Origin: Heterobilharzia americana
Taxonomy: Eukaryota; Platyhelminthes; Trematoda; Strigeidida; Schistosomatidae
Direction: 5' to 3'
NCBI GenBank assembly: GCA_944470555.2
Contig: OX104130.1
Span: forward strand, 53,911,491-53,975,490
Length of the DNA stretch: 64,000 bases
The notes beneath the pieces were generated by a model. That model did no database searches. It saw only the letters and a list, made by a program, of their open reading frames with translations, and was not told the DNA's origin. Of this stretch, positions 23,351-33,869 are shown piece after piece. Each line of letters opens with the position of its first letter. Positions within the stretch are counted from its first letter, which is position 1. The position numbers were made by a program, and so were the translations under genes.

Positions 23351-23509
23351 TTAGAACTGTAAAAACTAAACCAGAAAGTTATATGATAACCAAGGTACTG
23401 ATTACGGGAAATAAATTCTACTCGAGACATCATTCAATAAAAATTCTTGTTTCACAGTGTGACACTTATAATGTAAAAACTATAATCGAATAAATGGTTA
23501 TTTGGGCTC

Positions 23510-23645
23510 ATCAGCTTGATGTACCTGCTTGCTAGTGGTTAGTGTTGTTCCTATTGAGACCTGAACCAAGGTAGATCGTTCCAAATGCCTGAGCTTAATC
23601 TACTAAACCACTGAGTTACAACAGCCACTTTTTGTGTAAGGAATA
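23510..23645 (-). repeat. S-alpha repeat, truncated inside its ribozyme
   Basis: The minus strand carries the S-alpha promoter-like half and the first half of the hammerhead (GGTACATCAAGCTGATGAGC) and then stops. The sequence CTCAATAGGAACAACACTAACC matches the conserved spacer. The 3' half of the ribozyme is absent. Confidence 0.55.
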
Positions 23646-23914
23646 TAGTTTTTAGGTTGGTACTTATATCAACGACAGGACAATACAGGTACTAACATAA
23701 GAACTTTAAACAGCGTAGTGAGAAGACGAAGATTATCTGAAACATGTCATTTATTAGTGCTTGCTATACATTTCCTAATAATCTGATCACACATGGACTT
23801 GTCGAACTATTTATATGAAAATTTATGCAAAGGGTCAATAACGTTAATCGAAAGCATAGGAATAAGAGTGGCAGAGAAAGAACAAAAACAAAATCTTAAT
23901 CACGTTATACTGAG
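23646..23914. other. No feature recognised
   Basis: Short AT-rich stretch within the inferred intron. Confidence 0.4.
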
Positions 23915-24358
23915 TGATGACTGAAGGTGAGATGAAAATCTGGATCACGGCCGGATTCGGACCAGCGACCACCGGGTTACCGGCTGGATGCTCTACCAAC
24001 TGAGCTATGACGTTCGACTGCTGACCATATTTTTATTTCACTTCGATCATTAAAGGCTTTGCTCGACTACCATGTGAGTTCGTGACGCGTCACTACCGCT
24101 TGATCGTACTTATGGTGGCTGTTTAATCAGGATTTCTCATCCCAATCCAAATCTAACTGAGTCAGAGAGGGGGAGCATCATATTGATTATCATTTGACCA
24201 TCTCAGATAGCCGTGGTTTGGCAGACTAATCTTTATACTGGGTGTTGATTGGAGGTGAGATGAAAATCTGGGCCATAGCCGGATTCGAACCGGTGACCAC
24301 TGGCAAACCGGCTAGGTGCTCTACAAACTGAGCAGCGAGGTCCGTTACTCTTGGTATG
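23915..24358 (-). repeat. Tandem tRNA-like SINE (family T), 328-bp period
   Basis: Two minus-strand units with B boxes starting at about 24281 (GGTTCGAATCCGGCTATGGC on the minus strand) and 23953, 328 bp apart. The D-arm-like AGCTCAGTTGGTAGAGC is intact in the second unit (about 23990-24010). Tails GATTTTCATCTCACCTTC follow both B boxes. The same dimeric structure and period as at 11.9-12.3 kb, on the opposite strand. Confidence 0.7.
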
Positions 24359-24394
24359 AAAATTAAAATCAATACTACCAAGGTAGGTTCGACG

Positions 24395-24950
24395 TGAGTA
24401 CAAATTGTCTTTGTGTACATAAAGGGGGTTTGAATTTACGGATGGCGAGAGCTTCAATAAATTTAAGCACTCGGCTCCGACCACTTTTATGTAGTATATG
24501 CACTTGTCGATCTGTTATGGTCATTTATTTTCGTAGCCACTCAGGTACATGTTCAACCTTCCTCAACTGTGTAGCACGATTGCTCTTCACTATGTCTGTG
24601 TGTCCATACATACATGTAAATTGATAAACAAAGTGGGATGTACTGTAATGGTTTATATGTTGTTTTGGTTTGTGTTGTAATATGGACTTTGTCTTCTCTA
24701 CAATGGTGACCTTGGTTGCATAATATGTTTTACAGATGAGCGATCTGTCTTTTCCTCACTTTTAAATGCTAATGAGATGTAGACACTTTTCTTAGCGACT
24801 GAACACTGTGGACGTTTCAGTGGTACATAACTTTTGCACCTGTCGATAAATTTCAACGGGTAGCCATTATGTAACAATGTTGTCGTCAGTAGTGTTGGTT
24901 TCTTCCTCCTTGGTGTCATCGGTGCAGATGTAGTTTATCCCGTTGAATAA
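24395..24950 (-). mobile_element. Penelope-like element 3' fragment (third lineage)
   Basis: Minus-strand reading: LLHNGYPLKFIDRC (about 24840-24880), KKSVYISLAFKSEE, then the GIY-YIG remnant YIGRTDIVKSNRATQ..KVEHVPEWL and near the end KFIEALAIRKFKPPL. The end pattern (EA.AI...KP.LC) is the typical C-terminus of Penelope-like proteins. It is frameshifted between 24700 and 24600. It directly abuts the tandem SINE on its 3' side. Confidence 0.65.
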
Positions 24951-25134
24951 GTATCTAACAGAACAGTGTTTATATTGGATTAGGCAATAGCTATGGAAAT
25001 TAAGATATTGCCCTGACCATGTACGTTTCCTATAGATCGACCTCCTGATCGAGCCATCTTACTGTCAATTGAGCAATATATCTAGGGATGTTAGCAGGCT
25101 ATTAGTCTCTTGTTCACCAGTAAAAACACTACAC

Positions 25135-25445
25135 GTCACACAAGAAGCGGCCATCGTGACTCAGTGGCCGAGTGGACAACGCTTTGGTGTTTGAAGCGAT
25201 CGGTCTCCGGTTCAAATCTTATTGGGAACAACATCGCTCACTAGGAGGAAGCAACATTCAATTCACCAGTCCTAAATGGGATGAAGCGGGCTTTATGGAT
25301 TTCGCTGCAAACCACTCTCCATAATTAATGTATCATTGAAACGAAAGACAATAATGAGGCATCCGCACAGGAGCCAATATACCAACAGAGATCGATTACT
25401 ACGGTCCAATCAACAATAGGTTATTACAATTAACAACACGTAATG
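25135..25445 (+). repeat. S-alpha repeat, full unit with decayed ribozyme
   Basis: Contains TGACTCAGTGG and GGTTCAAATCTTATTGGGAAC (B-box-like, then the conserved spacer AACAACATCGCTCACT). The hammerhead region is CACCAGTCCTAAATGGGATGAAGC, in which CTGACGAG has become ATTCACCAG and GAAA is GAAG. The downstream body GGCATCCGCACAGGAGCC...CGGTCCAATCAAC matches 32.5, 36.9 and 42.6 kb. Confidence 0.65.
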
Positions 25446-25493
25446 AAATTATTTGTAATCATTTACACAAGTGTTTGTTACTGTTTTACTCAC

Positions 25494-25553
25494 CTTAACT
25501 GTGAACATTTCTAACAGTTTTCTATCGTTGGTTAGAAATTTCGTCAGACAAAA
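25494..25553 (-). CDS. Host exon (fourth recognised exon of the minus-strand gene)
   Basis: A 60-bp exon, phase 0 at both ends, encoding FCLTKFLTNDRKLLEMFTVK. The acceptor is strong (TATTTTCTTTCTACAG) and the donor is GTGAGT after AAG. It fits the phase of the upstream exon (33578-33633) and the downstream one (19756-19867). F..KFL may correspond to the helix following the KFGV strand in Rap/Ran-GAP domains, but that alignment is loose. It could be optional, since it is a multiple of three. Confidence 0.6.
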
Positions 25554-25909
25554 CTGTAGAAAGAAAATACATTTAGGAAAAATAAACTTAGAATGAGGTG
25601 GAAAAATAGCATTTTCTGGTAATTCATAGACAAAAATAAAAATAGTTAAGCATATTTCATTCATTTACATATGACTAAGACGAAAAAACACTGAGTCTAA
25701 ATCGCATCCAAACCACCTTGTTCTAAAGGTGTAAAATTCGAGCATTTGTCATGGCATAACTTTCTAAAGTATTACAACAGTCAGCTTACTTTCATTTTCG
25801 CATGTAACCACTTCACTTGTTTTCATATGAACAGGCATTCATTGTGTGTTTCAATCCCACAGACATTCGTCTCTTTTAATAAATTATTTTCATTTTAATT
25901 TAGAGGTTT
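25554..25909. other. Intronic AT-rich stretch
   Basis: A donor-like CTTAC at 25787-25791 was considered, but no convincing acceptor and open frame accompany it. Confidence 0.4.
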
Positions 25910-26425
25910 GTGGGGATTTATTGATTTCAGGTTGGTGTTCATCAAGAACTGACATCAGTTGGAGGATCATTGAATAGTTGTTCCATTATGGGATGCGATT
26001 CCTCAAGAGTGCACACCCATGGCCCCAACAGGGACGGAACCTAAATGCTTTAGTTTACTTGGTCAGTATGTTACTACTGAGTTACTGTGTCGAAATCTCA
26101 TGGTCCATATTTTCGTACTTTTGTTAATCAGCGATATGACGTACCCTTTTTCCAGTGTCATCACTGAGTATTTGTCCGCAAGTTTGACTTGGTCTGTTGC
26201 AGTGGTCACGAATTCTTAACAAAGCTTCAGGAAGCCTCATCTCTAAGGATGTTACTAATGATCACTGGTCAGTAATTCACTGTGAAGGTCTGTGGGGTCG
26301 ACTGGTTTCAAGTTGACATTAATCTCTGAATGACATCAGTTAAAGAAACATTAAAAGCTTGGTAGCACGGTACAGCTGTTTCGTTCTAGTATGGGACTAC
26401 TCCTCGAATAAGTCAAAATACTGAA
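25910..26425 (-). repeat. Tandem family-III repeats (one full, one partial)
   Basis: Tail-first on the plus strand: a full minus unit (25910-26285) is followed directly by the tail and ribozyme part of a second (26286-26425). Ribozymes are degraded: the second keeps GAAACAGCTGT, but the CTGAGGA region is rearranged (GAGGAGTAGTCCC). The direct tail-to-head junction supports tandem, circle-derived or rolling amplification. Confidence 0.6.
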
Positions 26426-27369
26426 GAACTATACTATTGTGTAGTTCCTTTTCAATTTCTTAAACATTTGACCAATTAATTACTTTAGCTGATAAGAAAA
26501 ACTATGTAAAAACAAAATAGGATGTCAGAATAAATTACCCTACAATGGCTTGCACCCGAAGAAAAGAATCAGTGCTGTTCTTAGAATCGGCTAAGATCAT
26601 TGAACTTGACAGAATGTGGAATTTCAAATCATTATTGATTATGTGGGAGTTATGCAGGGCTTCGACTTACTGGACTGCCCAGTTGACATCCACTAAAGAG
26701 TGACTTTAAGGACCAGCCTAGCAACTCCTGAAATGACCAATTAGGCTTCAGAAAATCCACTGGAAAAGTACTTTTCTATAAAACAAAGGAATGTTACTAG
26801 AGCAGCTTTTAAACTCGCTCTTCCACTGACAACACAAGCCACGATATCCTGAATATGACTTGCTGCATAATATACAAAATTGAAGTGGAGAGATAAGTCA
26901 AATTGTTATCAAAGTGGTTAGAACTCTTGCTGACAATACACAATCCTGACACGACTCCGTAAGACTGAGAAGCTTTTTTTATGAGAAGAGAAAGAAGCTT
27001 CAGGTAGCGTACTGAATACTTGAGGTGTTTGTGAAATGGCCACAAATAGGTATACAAGATCCGCTTCATAAACTCGTTGGTCAACTGATAACTTACAGGC
27101 TAATAATCGTTAGGCATCACTGCTTTGGCTTACAACGATTTCGGAATGTGTTGTGACCAGTTTAAGAGAAATAACTTGTATTTATTATTGTCTGTGGGAG
27201 TAAAACTGGGAGAACCAGTATACTGAATTTATTTAACGTTTATCGATGTACTTCGCGAACATAACTCTCGATAACTGATAAAGATCTAAAATATGTTCTA
27301 CTTCATAAAGCATATTTATAAATGATCTTAAAGATACTTTGTTTCCAAAAAGATTCTAATCGCTATATT
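26426..27369. other. Unrecognised stretch with a 91-codon minus frame
   Basis: The minus-strand frame 26809-27084 (SVRYLKLLSLLIKKASQ) is the longest open frame not explained by repeats. No splice signals, motif or family were recognised. It may be a decayed retroelement. Confidence 0.3.
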
Positions 27370-27790
27370 CCTAGGAAGCATTTATCACGGATTGATGTCA
27401 GATGGAGAAACACTGAAAATCTGAGAGCAGCGAACAACCCTCTCAGCTTAGTATGAGGCTACTCAGCACAGAAACCAACCATATCATCAGTAATCAAGTT
27501 TGCAGGCATTAAGTCTCACGGTGACCACTTCACCATCCAGTCACCGAGTTGTGATCTAATGCCTCATCAATTCCTAATCCTGTCAATTCACGGTTTCACT
27601 CAATCATCACTCAGTGCCATTGGAGAGTATTCGTCTTCACATCCAACTTGATCGATCCCATATATCATGATTTCTCATTAGAACTTTGGGAAATTCACCT
27701 GAGTAAGTCGCTAATTTTTGCTAGACAGTAATTCATTTTGATGGTTTGTAGGAATTGGTTAGTTTCAAGATTGTTTCCCTCATGAGTTGA
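27370..27790 (-). repeat. Family-III repeat with divergent core (left of inverted pair)
   Basis: A minus-strand unit. The interval 27418-27644 matches the reverse complement of 29689-29916 with a single one-base indel, although both copies share unusual mutations, for example GAGAGGGTTGT where the family has GAAACAGCTGT (dead ribozyme). Flanking parts of the two units are clearly diverged. The start of a second tail (27735-27790) follows in tandem. Confidence 0.7.
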
Positions 27791-28302
27791 TATTTCTGCT
27801 AAATAACACATTAGGAAAAATGAAATTCATGGATGCTCTGTATTCAGTGCTTATTTAACCGAAAGAAACACCTATTAGTCATCTTATCATGACTAAATTG
27901 CTACTGAAATCATGTATTCAATAAACTTGTAATTAAGTAAGGTTTAGTGTCAATCAGTTACTCCATACATGTTTATGCAGTGGGGAAGGAACCACTTCGA
28001 CTGTATGAAAGGTAGTGAAACTGCCTACCTACCTAGATGATGCTAACTGCAGCTTGTATCAAACCCATAACCCACTAGCTTCAAGCAAATTGTTCAGTTC
28101 AGTGAGCCATAGTTTCATATATTCGTTATTGAAATGAAGCACTTCTCATTGTCCTATTTGTTCTCATTTGTCTTCAAATTTGATGATTTTCCTTTTCTTC
28201 ATTGTTTCTTACTTGGATTCTCAACTTCAGTTCTGACGGTTCGGTTCTAACTCGTCTACTTAATTAACGTGCAGATAACGTTTAGAATAGTAAACGGCTT
28301 AC
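27791..28302. other. Intronic or intergenic stretch
   Basis: A weak match to the repeat also seen at 28.98, 57.3 and 58.0 kb lies at about 27985-28090 (GTAGTGAAACTGCCTACCTACC, TATCAAACCCATAACCCAC). Otherwise nothing. Confidence 0.3.
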
Positions 28303-28368
28303 CTCTGGCACCAGAAATTTATTCCGTATTTCAACTACTACACCATTGTCATCCTTATACAATTTCAT
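28303..28368 (-). CDS. Candidate host exon, start uncertain
   Basis: The minus-strand frame reads YKDDNGVVVEIRNKFLVPE and ends in phase 0 at a good donor (GAG|GTAAGC). The upstream boundary is unclear: an ATG at 28368 is open, and acceptors at AAG (before GATGACAATGG, phase 0) or GAG (28389) are weak. If the AAG acceptor is used, it would fit between the exons at 33578 and 25494. Codon content is protein-like, but support is limited. Confidence 0.35.
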
Positions 28369-28454
28369 GAATGTACAACCGCAACCTCATTTATGTATGC
28401 AAGTTGACCCATAGATGCAATGTCAACCACCATAGATAGGCTTAGACGATTCAC

Positions 28455-28765
28455 TTTAATTTGAGGGTTTGTGGGGATCTAGTGATTTTTCAAGTTGGTA
28501 TTCATCATGGAGTGACTATCAGTTGGAGAAACATTGGAAATCTGAAAGCATTGAACAGCTGTTTCTTCCTAGTATGTGGCTCCTCAGCAGTGCGTACCCA
28601 CCACTTTGCCGCGCCAAATATCGAACCCAGGACCTTCAAGGTCCGTAGTAAACACGTTACCACTGAGCCAATAGATTGGAATCCAATGGTTCATATTTCC
28701 AACTTCTATCAGTTCACGACATAGCACGTTTCAACTGGTGTTTTATTCAAACCGATGAACCTACT
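28455..28765 (-). repeat. Family-III repeat
   Basis: Minus-strand unit with tail (TTTGTGGGGATCTAGTGATT), decayed ribozyme (CTGAGGAGCCACATACTAGG, GAAACAGCTGTTC) and B-box-like GGGTTCGATATTTG near 28617. The core CTGAGGA and GAAA persist, but the stem II and stem I partners are mutated. Confidence 0.6.
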
Positions 28766-29324
28766 GGATCTTTTTCATCTGTCAAATTTAGTAATTTAAA
28801 CCAGCTGACTCCAGTTCAGCAAATAAACGATATTTTACTTACAAAATGCCTAAGGCCTTTATCCTATTCCCGTTTGAGTAGTGTCTGTTAAATTGTAACC
28901 GGGTTTCAAAACTGGATGACGTAGGTTGTTAGTACCTCTTTTAATGAAAATGACGCAACTGAACCGAATCAAGGCCATACTAAGCTGAAAACCACACTTA
29001 TTATGGGAGGGCTGATGATGCTATCAAGTTTCTCAGGCCAAAGTAGATGGGATGGGGTTTGAACTTGTGACGCATTGACTGAAACACAAACTCTTGAGTC
29101 AATGGACTGTGTCCTCTATACCCTATAGGTTTAGATGTATTAGTAATTGGTGTCAACTCATGGTGAAAATTAACTTCGAATATTTTCATTCTGCTTACTT
29201 TCAACCAACTGATGAGGATGTTAGCAAAAGGTAAATCAGCGCGATCATTCAAAACTTATCCAATAATGTTTAGGCTCAGGAGAAGCAAGTAAGTATAATA
29301 CTGGTTAATAGGTCAACATTACGC
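28766..29324. other. Stretch with an unnamed repeat trace
   Basis: The segment 28980-29100 (GGAGGGCTGATGATGCTATC, GGGTTTGAACTTGTGACGC) resembles the sequence at 57.36-57.45 kb. A splice-like TTTAG...GCAAGTAAGTATAAT at 29266-29300 could bound a tiny exon, but this is speculative. Confidence 0.3.
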
Positions 29325-29985
29325 TCCAAAGTAACGTTCTTTGTGGACTGACACCAGTTGGTAAACTACTGGAAACCTGAGACCATTGGATAGCGTTTCG
29401 CTCTACCATGGAACTCCTCAGCGTTACGCACCCATCACTATATGAGAAACTAAACCCAGAGCAGTCACATCTCATAAGGAGGACATCATCACTTAGCCGG
29501 TGAAATGGTACACGACAACTGGCCTTCCCCTACTTCTGTCACTTCCGTCTGTGATGAAAACTACCCTGGAACACATGATCCCCACAAACTACAGATGGGA
29601 TTACTTTCAGTGCTTATTATTGACTTGCTTCGAAACAAATCTATCGAATTCCCAATGATGATTTGTAACCCGTGAGACTAAGTGTATGGGATGTGAAGAC
29701 GAATACTCTCCAATGGCACTGAGTGATGATTGAGTGAAACCGTGAATTGACAGGATTAGGAATTGATGAGGCATTAGATCACAACTCGGTGACTGGATGG
29801 TGAAGTGGTCACCGTGAGACTTAATGCCTGCAAACTTGATTACTGATGATATGGTTGGTTTTCTGTGCTGAGTAGCCTCATACTAAGCTGAGAGGGTTGT
29901 TCGCTGCTCTCAGATTCTCCGACTGATACTACTTCGTAATGAATACTACCTTAAAACCAACCAATCCCTACAAACGACCAATGGT
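29325..29985. repeat. Family-III pair: minus copy, then plus copy (right of inverted pair)
   Basis: The minus copy 29325-29570 has a decayed ribozyme. The plus copy 29640-29985 contains the tract (29689-29916) that is almost identical to 27418-27644 in inverted orientation. The plus copy's ribozyme is dead in the same way (CTGAGTAGCC, GAGAGGGTTGT). The tail ends AATACTACCTTAAAACCAAC. Confidence 0.65.
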
Positions 29986-30809
29986 ACAAGATATAGTTAT
30001 AGCAAAAGTTTCTAAAATAAAATTATAAATTTCTTGTAAGTTTAGAAAGATATAAAATTTAGAAAAAATATAATGTCGACTAAAATGAAAATTTCTAGTT
30101 TTTAAAATTATGATGCAAATCTTCAATGGTACATTCAAAGCAGAACCTTTTTAATGAAAGAGACTAGATCAATAATGTTCAGGGATGAAATGATTAGCTT
30201 AAGGATGATATTATAGTAATCAAGAAAGTAAAGAAGAGATTATAATCATGGAGAAATATGACATCGAAAGTAACAATTATTCAAGCTTAGCTAGAGGCAA
30301 AACTGTAAAGTTTTAAACCTCCCTGTGGTACATAAGTGAGGCATTTTCATTGTTTTTGAGGTGTTCCTCTTAGTTCAGAGCAGTTTTTTTTAAGGAAAAC
30401 TCTTGTGAACCGACATGAATGAAGTTGGTTAGATGATAAAAGATTTTTTAAAAAATACGTGTTAATTTACATACTCTTGTGGAAAGTCAGATAGCATTGT
30501 TCTTGAACATAGGTTCCCCTAGTACATCCTACACAAGTACTTTCATAGCAGCAGGTAAAATGAAGTACACTATTTATCCTTCTTCTGATGAAGACAAGTT
30601 ACAGTTCAAAGTGAAACTATGATTTTTGCCACAGGTTTAAACAATCAATTCTGAAGTGATTGTACGAACGTGTTCCTCGTGAATGTAATATTCATGAAAA
30701 AATTTTCTTAAGAATATTAGAAGTTATTCGTGAGCATGCTCCTTTGAGTGGATTTAATAAAGTACATTTTAAAAAAGTATTTCCAACTAATAACCTAATT
30801 TAATTTTGA
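29986..30809. other. AT-rich intronic stretch, nothing recognised
   Basis: No open frame, repeat or splice pair recognised. Confidence 0.45.
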
Positions 30810-31140
30810 GGGGTTGTGGAGATTTGGAATTATTTCAAGCTGTTATTCATCGAAGACTGACATCAGTTGGAGGAACAAAGGAAACCTGGGAGCACTGGAC
30901 AGCTGTTTCGTCCTAGTATGGGACTCCTCAGCAGTGCGCACCCACGACCTCACCACCAGCAGGGATCGAACCCGCGACCTTCAGGTTCCGCGACCAGAGC
31001 GTTACCATTGAGCTAGCTACTGGGTCAGAATCCAATGCTCCATATTTCCAACTTCTGTTAGCTCACGATATAGCGCAGACCGCCACCCAATGTCATCGTT
31101 GAGTATTTGTCCTCACCTAATTTGTCAACCGTACAGATTG
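30810..31140 (-). repeat. Family-III repeat, best-preserved unit
   Basis: Minus-strand unit with 5' region, B box GGGTTCGATCCCTG (about 30960-30973), ribozyme (30889-30942) and tail. It has few differences from the consensus I infer from the other copies, so it is one of the younger insertions. Confidence 0.7.
30889..30942 (-). ncRNA. Type I hammerhead ribozyme, family III, intact
   Basis: Minus strand: stem I GCACTG/CAGTGC is perfect, core CTGAGGA, stem II GTCC/GGAC is perfect with loop CATACTA, GAAA, stem III palindrome ACAGCTGT and triplet GTC. Cleavage is expected between 30898 and 30897. Every invariant position of the hammerhead core is present (the base after CTGA is variable in the family). 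Confidence 0.8.
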
Positions 31141-31401
31141 TTCGAATTGTGACACAAAGCAAATTCATAAGATTCCTTTCCTGTTTGAGTGATATCTAAT
31201 TACAGTCCATTTCACTTTGTTGTCCTGTAAGCAACGATCACATATCTTCTTCAATAAGACATTTACGAGATGTAATGTCAAGTTCTTTTTAAATTTTATC
31301 ATAAACTTAATTAAAGATTGACAGTCACTGAATCTCTATAATGTAAAATCAAGACCACTTTCTTCATTTCACTTAATAAAAATGTTATTCAAGTACCCTA
31401 T

Positions 31402-31591
31402 TTAAAGGTCAGTTTGACTGATGAGCATATGTAATATATATAAATTTCCAAGCTGACCACAAAGACAATTAAGAAGACAGGTGTAGTCTTGATTCCATGT
31501 AGTCAGTGGTTCAAGTGTCTGCTGCATTTTCTTTATGTCACTACACAAGGACAACTGTGAACATAAATTGGATTTTGAAAATGTAGGGATA
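31402..31591 (-). CDS. Candidate terminal host exon, function unknown
   Basis: An excellent acceptor on the minus strand (GTTTCCTTTATTCAG before 31591) leads into a 62-codon open frame ending in TAA at 31402. The frame reads like protein: DIKKMQQTLEPLTTWNQDY, then LLNCLCGQLGN. It needs two bases from the previous exon, so it does not follow the exon at 33578 directly. It may be an alternative last exon or belong to another gene. No family recognised. Confidence 0.4.
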
Positions 31592-32404
31592 CTGAATAAA
31601 GGAAACACTAAGAATACCAGATAATTTTTAACGGCTTAGTTTTCAAATCATCAACCATCAACAGGTCTATAAACATGAACCCGATCTATCCCCTGATATG
31701 AAATATAGTAAACGACTATGAGGTTAAAGATTAGGTTGCTAAAAGGCCGATAAGAAAATCTGTACAGTCATCGACAAAAATGTAGCGAGAAATTATCAAT
31801 CACACAATAGCTAGTTAGGATGACTCTCTAAATCACTCACGGGGATATATAAATATATGTAGTATGTCCTCACAATCACAGGTCGATTGTCATCCCATAA
31901 CAGTATGTGTAGCTCAATAAAACAAAAGCTACTAAGGTTAGGGATTCCTTGTGTTCATGTAGAGTTCCAGTGTTTTAGTATAATGAGCAACATCACTAAC
32001 TTTCAAATCTATTCATCTATTTTAAATGGAATTTCAGAAAATCATTTACCATATCGTTTACTACTAATAACCGGTTGATTCAGAAATAGAGAAAGTCGAT
32101 CAAAAGTAGACAGACATTGATTTACCCGGAAGGAAAACACTTTTTATCTTGAGATTACGTCAAAAGAATACTACTTTTGAATGATGAATAGATTGTGGCT
32201 TAACTGGAAGTTGAACTCGTTACAAAAACTAAACACTGGTAAAATATTACACAGAAAATTTTTAAAAAGCTTCATTTTCCATGTTTTTGGATTAAATTAC
32301 GCAAATGATTTTTTGTCTTGTAATTTTTATTCTTACTCAGGTTGTTTGAAATTGTATGCAACTAATAAGGATTTACGAAGACGAAAATAAGTGACACTAA
32401 AGTA
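31592..32404. other. Intronic stretch, two chance-length frames
   Basis: Plus-strand frames of 63 and 69 codons (31887-32078, 32181-32390) have no motif and no splice context. Not called as genes. Confidence 0.35.
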
Positions 32405-32575
32405 AAGATGGATAGCGCTAGATTCCACCACTAGCCACTATCCATCTAACTGTATTCACAACACAGGCAATATCAAAACATTCGCACAAGAGCCCATGTG
32501 CCGACAGAGACCGATCAAATCGGTCCAATCAGCGACTGTATAATACAAGCAATTATAGTATAACTGACATTAAGT
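32405..32575 (+). repeat. S-alpha repeat, 3' part
   Basis: Begins just after the ribozyme cleavage region (TAGATTCCACCACTAGCCAC) and continues through the conserved body GGCAATATCAAAACATTCGC...CGGTCCAATCAGCGAC. The upstream half is missing. Confidence 0.6.
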
Positions 32576-33130
32576 TGATATGTATCATGGGCTGACATCA
32601 GTTGAAAAAATGTTGAAAGCCTATGAAGCACTAGATAGTCGTTTCTTCCTAGTTTGGGACTGACTACTCAACAGTGCACTTTCACGACGTCATTAGGGAT
32701 CCAACACAGGACCTTCAATTTCACGACCATTGCTTTGTCATTGAGCTACTTAGTTGGAATTTGATGGTATACATTTCCCTACTTCTGCCAATTCGCGGTA
32801 CAGCGCGACCATCATCCAGCGTCATCACTGAGCAACTGTTCTTATGTCTTACTTGGTTTTCCTCATCCGCTGAGACCTCTCAATAGAGCTTTACGAAATT
32901 TCATCTTCAAGCTTGTCACTAATGAACTTTGGGTAATATTTCAATCTGAAGGTTTCGGGGTGTTGACTGATACGACACTGGTGTTCATCACCGATTGATG
33001 TCAGTTGTAGCACCGTACTAAGTGTTATATACTAGGAAGAAACATCTATACATTACTTCTAGATTTCCAGTAGTTTCCCAAATGGTATCAGTTAGTGGTG
33101 AATACTAAACTAAAAACACTGGATCCTGAT
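32576..33130. repeat. Family-III minus unit plus a small inverted piece
   Basis: The minus unit 32576-32950 is degraded. From 32950 to 33130 the tail of a next minus unit meets a plus-strand ribozyme 3' half and tail (ACTAGGAAGAAACATC ... GTGGTGAATACT), forming a compact fold-back. The ribozymes are not intact. Confidence 0.55.
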
Positions 33131-33577
33131 AAACCTTCAAATTAGATAGTTGAAATTTTTTAGCTATTTTCTGCCAATATTGGGAAAAAGTAATATATTC
33201 CAACAGGATACTATATATTAGGAAGTATCACGACGCTTCACAGTTACAAAGAATCGGTCATTTTGGAGATACGGTCTCAATGCTGAGTAAAGCATCTTCA
33301 AGACTTAATATACCATATACAAACTAATGAGAAATATTTAATGAAAGTTTTGTGATTGTTGATACTCATTAGTGGAGCGCATGTATGTTCAACTAGGATC
33401 AAGTCCATTGAATCAGATGCTAATGTAATTAAAATAGCAGTTGTACTAAGAAGGTGACTAAAATATGCCATAATGGAATTATGACTTTCACCAGTTGTAT
33501 AGAATTTTATCTTGTTATTTGCTTTATAGTGATTTAGAGTATCCAGAATTAGACTAAAAAATATTTGACAAACTCAC
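33131..33577. other. Intronic stretch, nothing recognised
   Basis: AT-rich, between a family-III copy and a host exon. Confidence 0.4.
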
Positions 33578-33633
33578 AGAGATCAGAATTCCATTTTCCC
33601 AAGTTTCATTTTCACCTACTAAGCAAATGACAA
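33578..33633 (-). CDS. Host exon (third recognised exon of the minus-strand gene)
   Basis: A 56-bp exon with an outstanding acceptor (TTTTTTTTCTTTCTTTACAG) and donor GTGAGT. Two bases complete the codon begun by the exon at 48080, then VICLVGENETWENGILIS is encoded and the exon ends in phase 0. Joined to the upstream exon it gives ...VPKF-V-VICLVG..., which resembles the KFGV strand and following loop of Rap/Ran-GAP domains (a V replaces the usual G). The two other frames have stops, so the assignment of frame is firm even though the family is tentative. Confidence 0.65.
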
Positions 33634-33869
33634 CTGTAAAGAAAGAAAAAAAACAATTTCAAAATGTTTAGTTTTCACAAAGAGTATTTAATATATGAAT
33701 TCTTATCCTTTATTGACAAAATGTAGGATCACTCATGATAGTACCGTTGACACGCAAAAAAAGTAAAATCTCAGCTTCGGTGAGAAAGCCTGTTTGACAT
33801 TTGCTTACTTATGTGATCTGCGATACCGCTGAGATATCTGACTATGTATAAGATGATGAATATGGTACG
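33634..33869. other. Intronic stretch
   Basis: Nothing recognised. Confidence 0.4.

Noticed and set aside
29266..29300. Micro-exon (GCTCAGGAGAAGCAA between TTTAG and GTAAGTATAAT, plus strand)
   Set aside because: Micro-exons are known in schistosomes, but there is no neighbouring plus-strand exon and the acceptor tract is poor.
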